Shown in pieces: positions 8,315 through 15,994 of a stretch of 64,000 bases of DNA. Both the position numbers and the translations under genes were made by a program. Position 1 is the first letter of the stretch, and every line of letters begins with the position of its first letter. Source of the DNA: REEB52 sp964626905 (GTDB taxonomy: Bacteria; Chlamydiota; Chlamydiia; Chlamydiales; SM23-39); contig CAZVHA010000008.1 in NCBI GenBank assembly GCA_964626905.1, positions 12,178 to 76,177 on the forward strand, in the 5' to 3' direction. Under the pieces are notes generated by a model. It saw nothing but the letters and a program-made list of their open reading frames with translations. It was not told where the DNA came from and searched no databases.

Positions 8315-8776
8315 TTACATTGCACGAGAATCTTGGATGTGCTCTTTCCAAGCGTCAACACCTTCTAGTCCTAGCTTAGAATCGGCAACAATTACATTTT
8401 CTCTACATCCAGGTGTACACCAGTAAAGCTGTATCGGGCAATAGCATCCCCAAAAACAGTTTGAAAAACAATCTGCAATTTTTCTAAATGTTGACCTTTC
8501 GGCAGATTGCGGCGGCAATATATCCGCGAATTTTTTGGTCGTGTCAAAATATAGTTTTAAATGTCTTTGGTCGGCATCCAATAGGGATGGCCTGCGAGCA
8601 TAAATCTCACTTACAACTTTAGTTACAGGAATTTCCTGGTCTGCAATGGTGAAATATCGTTGCCCCTCCCGAACTCCAGGCTGTGCAGCTTGGAGGGAAT
8701 CATAGATTTCTTGCAAGGAGTTCCATTGGATAGAAGTGTCTATCAAATTGGCGTATTGCGGAGTTCCTGTGCTCAT
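8315..8776 (-). CDS. hypothetical protein, cysteine cluster
   Basis: 153 residues, no recognised family. The N-terminal two thirds look soluble and helical. Residues about 108-124 hold six cysteines with aromatics (CFSNCFWGCYCPIQLYWC), followed by a charged tail. That cluster could bind metal, form disulfides or insert into a membrane. There is no signal peptide. It is flanked by the tRNA-Lys element on one side and a divergent membrane-protein operon on the other. Coding is supported by a continuous frame with sensible composition, not by homology. Confidence 0.55.
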   Translation of the reverse strand: MSTGTPQYANLIDTSIQWNSLQEIYDSLQAAQPGVREGQRYFTIADQEIPVTKVVSEIYARRPSLLDADQRHLKLYFDTTKKFADILPPQSAERSTFRKIADCFSNCFWGCYCPIQLYWCTPGCRENVIVADSKLGLEGVDAWKEHIQDSRAM

Positions 8777-8961
8777 GTGTACCTACTGGTTGGTGTGGGA
8801 TTAAAGAGGCCACATGGTACATCAATAGGTAAATTTTACTCAACGTTAACATAGGCGATTCATTAACAGGCGCTTAAAAATCAGCGTTGGCAATGTCGAC
8901 GAGAACTGTTAAAAGTAAAATGAGTCTGTTAGACAGAAGGAGAAGTGCTGTAGGACCATTG

Positions 8962-9456
8962 ATGGACAATTTTATGCAAATATTAGGCGGAGCGCCCTGG
9001 TGGGTGTGGGTACTTCTTCTGATTCTCGGGAGGATCGGGATCAAAGCGTTAAAACCGCGGACAGTATCTATCCAGAGAATGGTGCTGTTCCCTCTATTTT
9101 TTATCGCATGGTCGATCTATAGCCTATACGGGAACGTGATGCAGGGATCTTCGCATCTGGTTGTGTGGTGGGTTATTTCCATTGTAGTAGGGGCGTGGTT
9201 AGGATTCAAAGAGGTCCAATCTTGGCATTTTCACGTAGACCGTAAAAAAGGGTTGATCACCATCCCGGGGAATCAGTCCACGTTGATTCTGATCCTCTTA
9301 ATTTTCGTTTTGAAATTTTTCTGGGGATATTACTACTCCACTTTATACGAAGTCCCCTATTCCATTTACCTTGCTGATACCTGCTCGTCTGCGGTTGTGA
9401 CTGGGTTCTTTCTGGGACGGGCGATCTTTTTCTGCAAACGGTACCAAAAAGGGTAA
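8962..9456 (+). CDS. DUF6622-like integral membrane protein
   Basis: 164 residues from ATG 8962 (AGGA six nt upstream); in-frame ATGs at 8893 and 8920 would add a charged N-terminal extension. It has four to five membrane helices and starts MDNFMQILGGAPWWVWVLLL, which recalls the DUF6622 family as I remember it (not checked). The function is unknown. Only 3 bp separate it from the carotenoid-oxygenase fusion, so they form an operon and probably work in the same membrane. Confidence 0.65.
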   Translation: MDNFMQILGGAPWWVWVLLLILGRIGIKALKPRTVSIQRMVLFPLFFIAWSIYSLYGNVMQGSSHLVVWWVISIVVGAWLGFKEVQSWHFHVDRKKGLITIPGNQSTLILILLIFVLKFFWGYYYSTLYEVPYSIYLADTCSSAVVTGFFLGRAIFFCKRYQKG

Positions 9457-9459
9457 GCC

Positions 9460-11397
9460 ATGAAAATTGTCTTGGGATTCATCCCTTGGATCGCCTACTT
9501 TGCCCTGATTGGGATCGCCGATATTCAGACTGCCATTATCGTTGCTCTTGGAACTGGCTGTGTTCTTGGATTTAGAGAATTGCGAAAAGGGTTTGTCCTC
9601 CCATGGGGTACGGTCATCTTTTTTTTACTGTTGCTTGGAATTCGAATTTTCAATCCAACCAATTGGCTCTTAATCCACGCCGATCTTCCGGCGAACAGTG
9701 CTTTAGCGGTTATTGCTTTGGCGTCTCTCGCAATCAATAAACCCTTCACGTTGCAATATGCCCGCGAACAGGTCGACAAAGGGCTATGGGATGTTCCTGG
9801 TTTTCTCCACTCCAATCAAATCCTCACAGCTGTTTGGAGCCTCGGCTTTTGCATTTGCACCATGGGGAGTATTCTCCACATCTATGGGATGATCGGCGAT
9901 GGGATGTATCAAATTCTCTCTTACGCTCCTTTTGTGTTCATCATCTGGTTCACTCTCCGCTTCCCTGATTGGTACAGGCAAAGAATCTTCAATCGGCAGA
10001 TCCAACGGTCGCAAAAAACGATTGCCTCCAATCCTTTCTTAAAAGGCAGTTTCGCTCCTGTTTTGAAAGAAATCGATGAGCCTCATCTTCCCATTGTCGG
10101 CGAGCTCCCTAAGGATCTAGTTGGCATCTACATGCGAAATGGACCTAATCCTGCTTTTATCCCTTTTTCCTATACCTTTCCCTATGATGGCGATGGAATG
10201 CTGCATGCGATCTATATCCGCAACGGAAAAGCGAGTTATAAAAATCGATTCATTGTAACAGACCAATTAAAAGTCGAGCGAAGGTTGGGAAAGGCCGTTT
10301 ATGGAGGGATTGATTGCCCTTTCATCAAGGATCAAAAACTTCTATTGCCCGGAGAGCCCTCTTTTCCGGTCAAAATGGGACGGTTTATCAATGTAATCCG
10401 CCACGCTAATAAATACGTGGCTTTCCATGAAGCCAATCCTGCCTATGAAGTCGATGCGCAACTGGCTACACTGGGCGAATGGACTCCGACGCACTCCAAA
10501 CACCCCATCTCTGTCAACCCGCATCCTCGATTGGATCCAGAGACGGGCGAATTATATCTAGTCTCTTATCACACGGACCGGCCCATCATTACCTACCATG
10601 TGATTGACAAAACAGGTGCATTAATTAATTCTGGAGTAATCAATATTCCTTTTTGTTGCATGGTCCATGATTTTGTTTTAACTAAGAACTATTTCGTTCT
10701 TTTTATATGTCCTGTGGTAATTGACAAATATGGCATGGCAAAGGGGAAGCATTTCTATAATTGGCAACCCGAACTCAACACGCAAATATGCATTGTTTCT
10801 AGAGCGCATCCATCGGCTCCTGCAACGTGGATTGAATCGGAGCTATTTTTCAATTTTCACTTTGCGAACGCCTATGAGAATGGCCATAACATCATCATCG
10901 ATTATGTGCGCCATCCGAAGTTCACCATGAATACCGCAGAAATGGGGGGCAGTCTCACCCGCGCGACCATTGACCTGCATCAAAAACGGTGCGCTCACCA
11001 GCAACTCGATGACCGTGCTGTGGAACTTCCTAGGTTCAACGACAGCAAGAATGGCTCACTTTATCGCTATACCTATACTCCCTGTCACTTAACACCAGAG
11101 AAAAATAACGAAGTCTTTAATGCCATCATCAAATATGACTTAAAAACGAATAGCACAGCTGTGCATGATTTTGGCTTGCAATATGAGATTGGCGAAGCGG
11201 TATTTGTGCCGAGGTCCAACAGTCATGAGGAGGACGATGGTTACTTAATGCTGTTTGCCACACATCGCTCCGACTTGCAGACTGATTTTTTCCTGCTAAA
11301 TGCGAAAGATCTTTCGGAGAAACCGATCGCCCGCGTGAGGTTGCCTCAGAGGATCCCTCATGGTCTTCACGGTTCGTGGATGGCTGGGCCATGGTGA
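9460..11397 (+). CDS. membrane domain fused to carotenoid cleavage oxygenase
   Basis: 645 residues. Residues 1 to about 175 contain about six hydrophobic helices. From about residue 190 the protein is a carotenoid oxygenase (RPE65/CCO family): LPKDLVGIYMRNGPNP, YDGDGMLHAI, HPRLDPETGELY, and the C-terminal HGLHGSW. Candidate iron-binding histidines are H355, H403 (MVHDF), H467 (FHFAN) and H637, so all four family positions look filled. The family splits carotenoid or other polyene/stilbene double bonds with O2. I see no carotenoid synthesis gene in the window, so the substrate may come from the host. The fused membrane part should anchor the enzyme at the bilayer. The gene is co-transcribed with the membrane protein at 8962. 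Confidence 0.85.
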   Translation: MKIVLGFIPWIAYFALIGIADIQTAIIVALGTGCVLGFRELRKGFVLPWGTVIFFLLLLGIRIFNPTNWLLIHADLPANSALAVIALASLAINKPFTLQYAREQVDKGLWDVPGFLHSNQILTAVWSLGFCICTMGSILHIYGMIGDGMYQILSYAPFVFIIWFTLRFPDWYRQRIFNRQIQRSQKTIASNPFLKGSFAPVLKEIDEPHLPIVGELPKDLVGIYMRNGPNPAFIPFSYTFPYDGDGMLHAIYIRNGKASYKNRFIVTDQLKVERRLGKAVYGGIDCPFIKDQKLLLPGEPSFPVKMGRFINVIRHANKYVAFHEANPAYEVDAQLATLGEWTPTHSKHPISVNPHPRLDPETGELYLVSYHTDRPIITYHVIDKTGALINSGVINIPFCCMVHDFVLTKNYFVLFICPVVIDKYGMAKGKHFYNWQPELNTQICIVSRAHPSAPATWIESELFFNFHFANAYENGHNIIIDYVRHPKFTMNTAEMGGSLTRATIDLHQKRCAHQQLDDRAVELPRFNDSKNGSLYRYTYTPCHLTPEKNNEVFNAIIKYDLKTNSTAVHDFGLQYEIGEAVFVPRSNSHEEDDGYLMLFATHRSDLQTDFFLLNAKDLSEKPIARVRLPQRIPHGLHGSWMAGPW

Positions 11398-11444
11398 CAG
11401 GTTGCGTTTTCTATGTTAGGACAACTGTTATAGTCGCAAAGAAG

Positions 11445-11462
11445 TATACCGTACACGGTATA
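11445..11462. promoter_or_regulatory. 18-bp palindrome TATACCG-TACA-CGGTATA
   Basis: Perfect 7-bp arms around TACA, followed by AA, so the right arm doubles as a TATAAA-like -10 element. The shape matches operators of HigBA/RelE-type toxin-antitoxin operons, but the next gene is a glyoxalase-like protein. It may be a leftover of a lost TA module or the promoter of the gene at 11504. A related palindrome is at 25436. Confidence 0.45.
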
Positions 11463-11465
11463 AAT

Positions 11466-11492
11466 GGAGCCCGGTTTTATAGAGCAAATTTG
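11466..11492 (+). repeat. repeat GGAGCCCGG + TTTTATAGAGCAAATTTG
   Basis: The 18-nt string TTTTATAGAGCAAATTTG at 11475-11492 also occurs at 8245-8262. At 11466 it follows GGAGCCCGG directly. At 8218-8262 the same two strings are separated by the tRNA-Lys 3'-end copy. This suggests related element ends, with and without a tRNA fragment. Confidence 0.5.
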
Positions 11493-11503
11493 GAATGAGG
11501 TAT

Positions 11504-11896
11504 ATGAATTTTGTTGGGATTGATCATATTGTGCTGACAGTCAAATCTATTGAGAAGAGCATCGAATTTTATTGTTCGGTTTTAGGCATGACAGAGGTGA
11601 CATTTGGGAAGGGGAGAAAAGCGATTCTCTGTGGAGCGCAAAAGATCAATCTCCACGAACAAGGGAAGGAGTTTGAACCCAAAGCATTCCACCCTTCACC
11701 GGGATCTGCGGATATTTGTGTCATTGTGAACACACCCTTGGAAACGGTCATGAGAGAGTTGATCAAACATAAGATCATTATTATTGAGGGGCCAGTTGAA
11801 AGAACTGGAGCAAAAGGCAAAATTCAATCTGTCTATCTTCGGGATCCTGATCAAAATCTGATTGAAATTTCGAATTATTTATGCCGCCTCACTTAG
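11504..11896 (+). CDS. VOC/glyoxalase-superfamily protein
   Basis: 130 residues from ATG 11504, which has GAGG five nt upstream; an ATG nine nt earlier lacks one. The beta-alpha-beta-beta-beta pattern of the vicinal oxygen chelate fold is clear: GIDHIVLTVKSIEKSIEFY, then LGM, and the end YLRDPDQNLIEISNY. The metal-ligand positions H (IDHI) and E (LIEI) are kept. The family includes glyoxalase, dioxygenases and resistance proteins; the substrate cannot be told. It converges with and overlaps the kinase gene by 4 bp. Confidence 0.85.
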   Translation: MNFVGIDHIVLTVKSIEKSIEFYCSVLGMTEVTFGKGRKAILCGAQKINLHEQGKEFEPKAFHPSPGSADICVIVNTPLETVMRELIKHKIIIIEGPVERTGAKGKIQSVYLRDPDQNLIEISNYLCRLT

Positions 11897-13056
11897 CAGT
11901 CAATAGTGTTTTTTTCTTCGCTCTCTGGCATAGATTTTTTTGATTCTTCTTTTATAAGGTTTTCGAGCAGATCAACAGCTTGGCTTGCCTTCATTCTTTT
12001 TTGGGGATCGACGTCCAACAAGCTCAATAGCAAAGGCCGAAGCACTTCGGGACAGTTAAGACGGGGAAACTCTTTTTGGACTTTCTCATTTGTGAGGTTT
12101 GCCAGAATCCGAAGGCCTTTGCTCCGAGCGTCCGCTTGGGCACATTGAAAAGAAAATATCATTCCGGTAAAAATCGCACAGATTGTGAGACCTAAGGGGA
12201 ATAGATCATTTGCAGGAGTTACTAAAGAGGGATCTTCTTTCCTTTCAGCTGACATTTTTGCTATTTCTGGAGATAACCAGCCAGGGGTTCCTAAAGGGGT
12301 TTTTTTTTCTAGAACATCGCGATCTTCGCAGGCAAGTCCCAGATCGATCAGTTTGATTCTACCATTAGACATCACCAGAAAATTTTCTGGCTTAATATCT
12401 CGATGAAGAATCGGATGCCTCCGATCATGCAAAACTTGAACTGCCTTCGCACAATCTCTAGCGAGGAGTAAATTTTCTTTAAAGGAGGAGAGATTTCGAG
12501 TGTTAATGAGATGATGCAGATCCATTTTCCCAAGTTCTATTCCTACATAGACTCTTTTTTTGGAATCCTTGAAAAAGAAATCTACCTCAATTATAGAGCT
12601 ATTTCCGTGGAATTTCCGCAAAAGAACGACCTCTCTCTCGGCTTTGTTTTTGATATCTTCCCATGAAAATGGTTGGCCATTTTTTTTCATCTTGGCTTCA
12701 ACGCGCTTCTTTTTAGTTATAGCGAGGGCGCCCACTTTAATTTGATCGAGACGGGCAAGATCAAAAGAGACTTTCTTTTTAATTAATTTGTGACTGCCTT
12801 TCCCAACCATGTGATCCTTGCCCCTTTTGTGCCGTGTCATCACAATGTGAGCTCTTCCATCAACACCAGACAAAAAAACACTCCGAGCGAGCGAATATTT
12901 TTTTTTCTTAAGCTTGAGCACATCATTCTTTTGAGGGCGGCCTATTTTTTTAGCTGTATCGATGATTTTTTCTATTTCATCTCTTTTGAATTTTTGTTCC
13001 GTGCAAGAATGAACGGCATCTAAGATTTGTTGGACTGGATCTCGAATGGCTAACAC
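11893..13056 (-). CDS. eukaryote-like Ser/Thr protein kinase
   Basis: 387 residues from a GTG start. The N-terminal 90 residues are lysine-rich and of unknown role. The kinase core shows HRDIKPENFL (catalytic loop), DLG in place of DFG, and TPGWLSPEIAK for the activation/APE segment. No canonical glycine-rich loop is obvious; a lysine-rich VGALAITKKKRVEAK stretch precedes the ELGKMDLHHL hinge-like region. Catalytic residues D and N are present, so activity is plausible. There is no membrane segment or PASTA domain, unlike PknB, so it may be cytoplasmic or a translocated effector. Confidence 0.85.
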   Translation of the reverse strand: MLAIRDPVQQILDAVHSCTEQKFKRDEIEKIIDTAKKIGRPQKNDVLKLKKKKYSLARSVFLSGVDGRAHIVMTRHKRGKDHMVGKGSHKLIKKKVSFDLARLDQIKVGALAITKKKRVEAKMKKNGQPFSWEDIKNKAEREVVLLRKFHGNSSIIEVDFFFKDSKKRVYVGIELGKMDLHHLINTRNLSSFKENLLLARDCAKAVQVLHDRRHPILHRDIKPENFLVMSNGRIKLIDLGLACEDRDVLEKKTPLGTPGWLSPEIAKMSAERKEDPSLVTPANDLFPLGLTICAIFTGMIFSFQCAQADARSKGLRILANLTNEKVQKEFPRLNCPEVLRPLLLSLLDVDPQKRMKASQAVDLLENLIKEESKKSMPESEEKNTIDC

Positions 13057-13200
13057 GCCCCGTGATTATTGCATACTAACTAAATTTGTGCAATAAATAC
13101 CGTTGAGCGCTCAGAGAAGAGATAGGTTCATTCAATTGGATTGACACAAAAACTTCTTATTGAGTACGCTGCCCTTTTTTAAAAACTTGAAAGGGTCAAA

Positions 13201-13662
13201 ATGAGTAATCCAGCGACTGTACAGGGTCAAAAATATGAAACTTTTGTTGCGGGGATAGGGGCTTCTAGTTATGTGGAAAAATGCATTTTTATTCCGGCTC
13301 CTTACCAATTAAATCTCAGCGCAGACGGGGGTGTACGTAACCAAAGAAGACATTTAATGACTTCTGCTGCTGCTGAGGCGATGAGGGCGGTTTGTGATCA
13401 AGTGAATAGCAAAAAATTATGTGATGAGAAGGGAGAAGACTTCCTTCGGACTCGGCGAAGCGTGGATTTGTTGATGCGAGAGGCGATAGAACAAGCTGAC
13501 AGAACCGCCTTAACGCCCGTGCAAATTCCAAAGGGTCTTCTGGATCAAATCAAAGAATTGTACGACCAAAGCGTTGATGATAACACTCCGCAAGGTCGGG
13601 TGCCCGTTTTGAAGCGCAATATGAAACAGCTCATTCAGGAATCTAATATTTTTGATGAGTGA
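13201..13662 (+). CDS. hypothetical protein, helical
   Basis: 153 residues with GAAAGGG before the ATG. Soluble, rich in charged helices, with no family recognised. Its 3' end (from 13591) is the left boundary of a 742-bp tandem duplication, and a decayed second copy of that end lies at 14333-14403. It is followed by two paralogous membrane proteins on the same strand. Confidence 0.6.
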   Translation: MSNPATVQGQKYETFVAGIGASSYVEKCIFIPAPYQLNLSADGGVRNQRRHLMTSAAAEAMRAVCDQVNSKKLCDEKGEDFLRTRRSVDLLMREAIEQADRTALTPVQIPKGLLDQIKELYDQSVDDNTPQGRVPVLKRNMKQLIQESNIFDE

Positions 13663-13700
13663 AATCATTCAGTAAAACTTTGAAACTTTAGGAGATCGTC

Positions 13701-14297
13701 ATGTTGAGTATTGGTATCGGACAGAACCAAAATTGGAAACAAATTGCAAAAGCTACGACTGCTGTTGCCTCTATAGCGACTGTAGTGAATACAGGTATGA
13801 GCTTATTATTAACTCAAGCGATATGGGAGACAGAGATATCGAAAACTGCAGCAGCAGCGCTTGGAGCGATATCTGGCGCGCTTTGGAGTTCAGCAGCGTA
13901 TCTGATGGGTACAGGCATTAATAGAATGTTCTTGGGAAGACAAGGTTGGTGTGTGACCGGTTCTTTAGTTTTTCTTCAACTCATCCAGTTCGGGAGCAAC
14001 ATGTTCATCATTGCTCCATCTATTACGTTTGGTATATGGAACGCGCTCGGAAGTTCATTGAGCTACACGAAGGTATGGATTGTTACACAAGGTGCCCTGA
14101 CAATGAGTATGGCATTCGATCTGTTGGTTCTTGTGCTTGATTCGTGTTGTTGTGACAGGGCAATACGGAAATTTCTATTCACAACTGGTCGAGATAGCGA
14201 TTCAAGAGAGACTCATAATGCAGATGACACTACACTAGATATAGGTAGTAGGCCATTATTGGCGACTCAAGATCGGCGTCTCCCCCAATATGCTTAA
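13701..14297 (+). CDS. bilobed hydrophobic membrane protein, copy 1 (Inc-like shape)
   Basis: 198 residues, AGGAG before the ATG. There are four hydrophobic segments in two pairs (about residues 20-40, 46-70, 85-112, 125-150), a CCC motif at the end of the last helix (LDSCCCDR), and a hydrophilic tail with RETHNADDTTLDI. The paired hydrophobic lobes are reminiscent of chlamydial inclusion-membrane (Inc) proteins, which is inference from shape only. Its paralogue at 14444 is about 75% identical by eye and lacks the last 17 residues. Confidence 0.65.
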   Translation: MLSIGIGQNQNWKQIAKATTAVASIATVVNTGMSLLLTQAIWETEISKTAAAALGAISGALWSSAAYLMGTGINRMFLGRQGWCVTGSLVFLQLIQFGSNMFIIAPSITFGIWNALGSSLSYTKVWIVTQGALTMSMAFDLLVLVLDSCCCDRAIRKFLFTTGRDSDSRETHNADDTTLDIGSRPLLATQDRRLPQYA

Positions 14298-14299
14298 TT

Positions 14300-14403
14300 A
14301 TCAGTCGCTTGATAACTGTTCCTTGGCTTGAACAAGGCAAAGTACCTCTTTTAAAGCGCGACATCAAATGACTGATTCAGGAATCTAAAATTTTTGATGA
14401 GTG
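14300..14403. pseudogene. junction scar: decayed 3' ends of the HAD gene and of the gene at 13201
   Basis: Bases 14300-14332 copy the 3' end of the HAD gene (minus strand, compare 15013-15046). Bases 14333-14403 copy the 3' end of the hypothetical gene (compare 13591-13662), with a TGA in the middle (ATCAAATGACTG). The two abut at AACA/AGG, marking the exact recombination joint of the tandem duplication. Confidence 0.75.
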
Positions 14404-14443
14404 AAATCATTTAGTCAAAACTTTGAAACTTTAGGAGATCGTC

Positions 14444-15004
14444 ATGTTGAGTACTAGTATCGGACAGAACCAAAATCGGAAACAAATTGCAAAAGCTATG
14501 CCTGCCGTTGTTCTCTGTGCGACTGTAGTGAATATAGGTATGAGCTTATTATTAACTCAAGGGATATGGGATACAGCAATATCGAAAACTGCAGCAGTAG
14601 CGCTTGGAGCAATATCGGGCGCGCTTTGGAGTTCAGCAACTTATCTGATGGCTACAGGCATTAATAGAATGTTATTTGGAAGACAAGGTTGGTGTGTGAC
14701 CGGTTCTTTTGCTTTTCTTCAACTCATCCAGCTCGGAGGCAGCACATTGATCATTGCTCCATTTAGTACGTTTGCTATATGGAACCCGCTCGGAAGTTTA
14801 TTCGGAAGTTCATTGAGCTACACGAAGATAGTGATCGTTACACAAAGTGTCCTGATAATGAGTATGGCATTCGATCTATTGGTTTATGTGCTTGATTCGT
14901 GTTGTTGTAACAGGGTAATACGGGATTTTCTATTGACAACTAGTCGAAAGAGCGATTCAAGAGAGACTCATAACGCAGATTACACTACACTAGATATAGA
15001 GTAG
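14444..15004 (+). CDS. bilobed hydrophobic membrane protein, copy 2
   Basis: 186 residues, with the same leader and AGGAG site as copy 1. It has the same four-helix, two-lobe layout and CCC motif (LDSCCCNR), and a small insertion in the third loop (PLGSLFGSSLS). Both copies keep an open frame after divergence, suggesting both are maintained. The function is unknown; an inclusion- or envelope-membrane role is only inferred. Confidence 0.65.
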   Translation: MLSTSIGQNQNRKQIAKAMPAVVLCATVVNIGMSLLLTQGIWDTAISKTAAVALGAISGALWSSATYLMATGINRMLFGRQGWCVTGSFAFLQLIQLGGSTLIIAPFSTFAIWNPLGSLFGSSLSYTKIVIVTQSVLIMSMAFDLLVYVLDSCCCNRVIRDFLLTTSRKSDSRETHNADYTTLDIE

Positions 15005-15013
15005 GCCATATTA

Positions 15014-15853
15014 TCAGTCACTTAATGACTGTTCCTTGGCTTGAACATCGTCGATCCATTTGCCTTGTTCAATAAATGAGCGAATTTGAAATTGGGCGAC
15101 TCCTCTATTCAAAGTGCACGGCAATTTTTGAGCGGCCGTATAGTGGAATCCCGTGTAGGGAATTTTCAAAGATTCCAAAGCCTTGCCAACGGACTGAACG
15201 TATTCCAACTGATCATCTATTAAAACCACCCGTTTCGGAGTCCATTCAATCGCATGCAAAAACTTTTGCAAAGTATCTCCTTTTGGGTGAAGAGAGGCAA
15301 AGAGGATCCCGGATTTGAATAGAGGGGCGAATTCTTTTGTATCGCTTTTGGGAAGCTCTATCACCCCCTTTTCTGAAAGGGTACTGCTGAAATCGAAGCC
15401 GAATCGTTTGAGCTCTTCGATGCGCCAATCTGCTACGCTTGCAATTCTTCCGACCTTTCCTCTTGGAGCGGCTGTAAAGGCCATGACGGGGACGCCTCTT
15501 TCTTGGAGTCTTTGAATGCAAGAAACACTCTCCTCATCGACAAGGGAGTGGGTGGCATTCAGTAAAATCTCCCGGAATATATAGCGAGGGCCGGTAGATA
15601 AATTTTGAACCATGCTACCGCCCAGTAATTCCTCAAGAAAATCTTCATTTGGGGGTCTCAAAATCGCATCATCGGGGACGATCAGCGTGGAGTCGACATC
15701 GAATAATACGAGCGAATCGGAGTCCAAAGTTGCGAGTTCTTTCTCTATTTCCCTAAGATCGCTTGTGGAGTAGATTTGATACTTTTCCTGGCAGGAAGCG
15801 ACAATGGCGGGTGGGTGCGCTATGAGAGAAAATAAAAGTAGTAGGATCGTCAT
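15014..15853 (-). CDS. exported HAD-superfamily protein, DUF2608-like
   Basis: 279 residues. A signal peptide occupies residues 1-20 (MTILLLLFSLIAHPPAIVAS). HAD motif I is FDVDSTLI (D52, D54), motif II is FTAAP, and motif IV is VVLIDDQ. The arrangement fits the DUF2608 family found in intracellular bacteria such as Legionella and chlamydiae. It is predicted to be a periplasmic or secreted phosphatase; the substrate is unknown. Its 3' end was copied into the tandem duplication upstream. Confidence 0.82.
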   Translation of the reverse strand: MTILLLLFSLIAHPPAIVASCQEKYQIYSTSDLREIEKELATLDSDSLVLFDVDSTLIVPDDAILRPPNEDFLEELLGGSMVQNLSTGPRYIFREILLNATHSLVDEESVSCIQRLQERGVPVMAFTAAPRGKVGRIASVADWRIEELKRFGFDFSSTLSEKGVIELPKSDTKEFAPLFKSGILFASLHPKGDTLQKFLHAIEWTPKRVVLIDDQLEYVQSVGKALESLKIPYTGFHYTAAQKLPCTLNRGVAQFQIRSFIEQGKWIDDVQAKEQSLSD

Positions 15854-15994
15854 GATGGTGAGATTGTATCGATTTTGTCAATAAAAACCCAACCCCGTTT
15901 TCGCTGTATCCACGCAATCAACTCCCGGGGGGAGCTAGCCAAAAATATCTTTTTCTGCTACACTCCAACCCTTTCTTCAAATACTTGGAGCTAT

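Larger units (their letters stand above)
13591..15046 (+). repeat. tandem duplication, period 742 bp
   Basis: Unit 1 is about 13591-14332 and unit 2 about 14333-15046. Each unit holds the 3' end of the hypothetical gene at 13201, a shared leader (GAAACTTTAGGAGATCGTC), a four-helix membrane protein, and the 3' end of the HAD gene (TGTTCCTTGGCTTGAACA). Units differ by scattered substitutions and a small indel, so the duplication is not recent. Confidence 0.85.

Noticed and set aside
8090..8368. 92-residue ORF through tRNA-Lys and the following element
   Set aside because: It covers a tRNA gene and a structured non-coding repeat; no coding signal.
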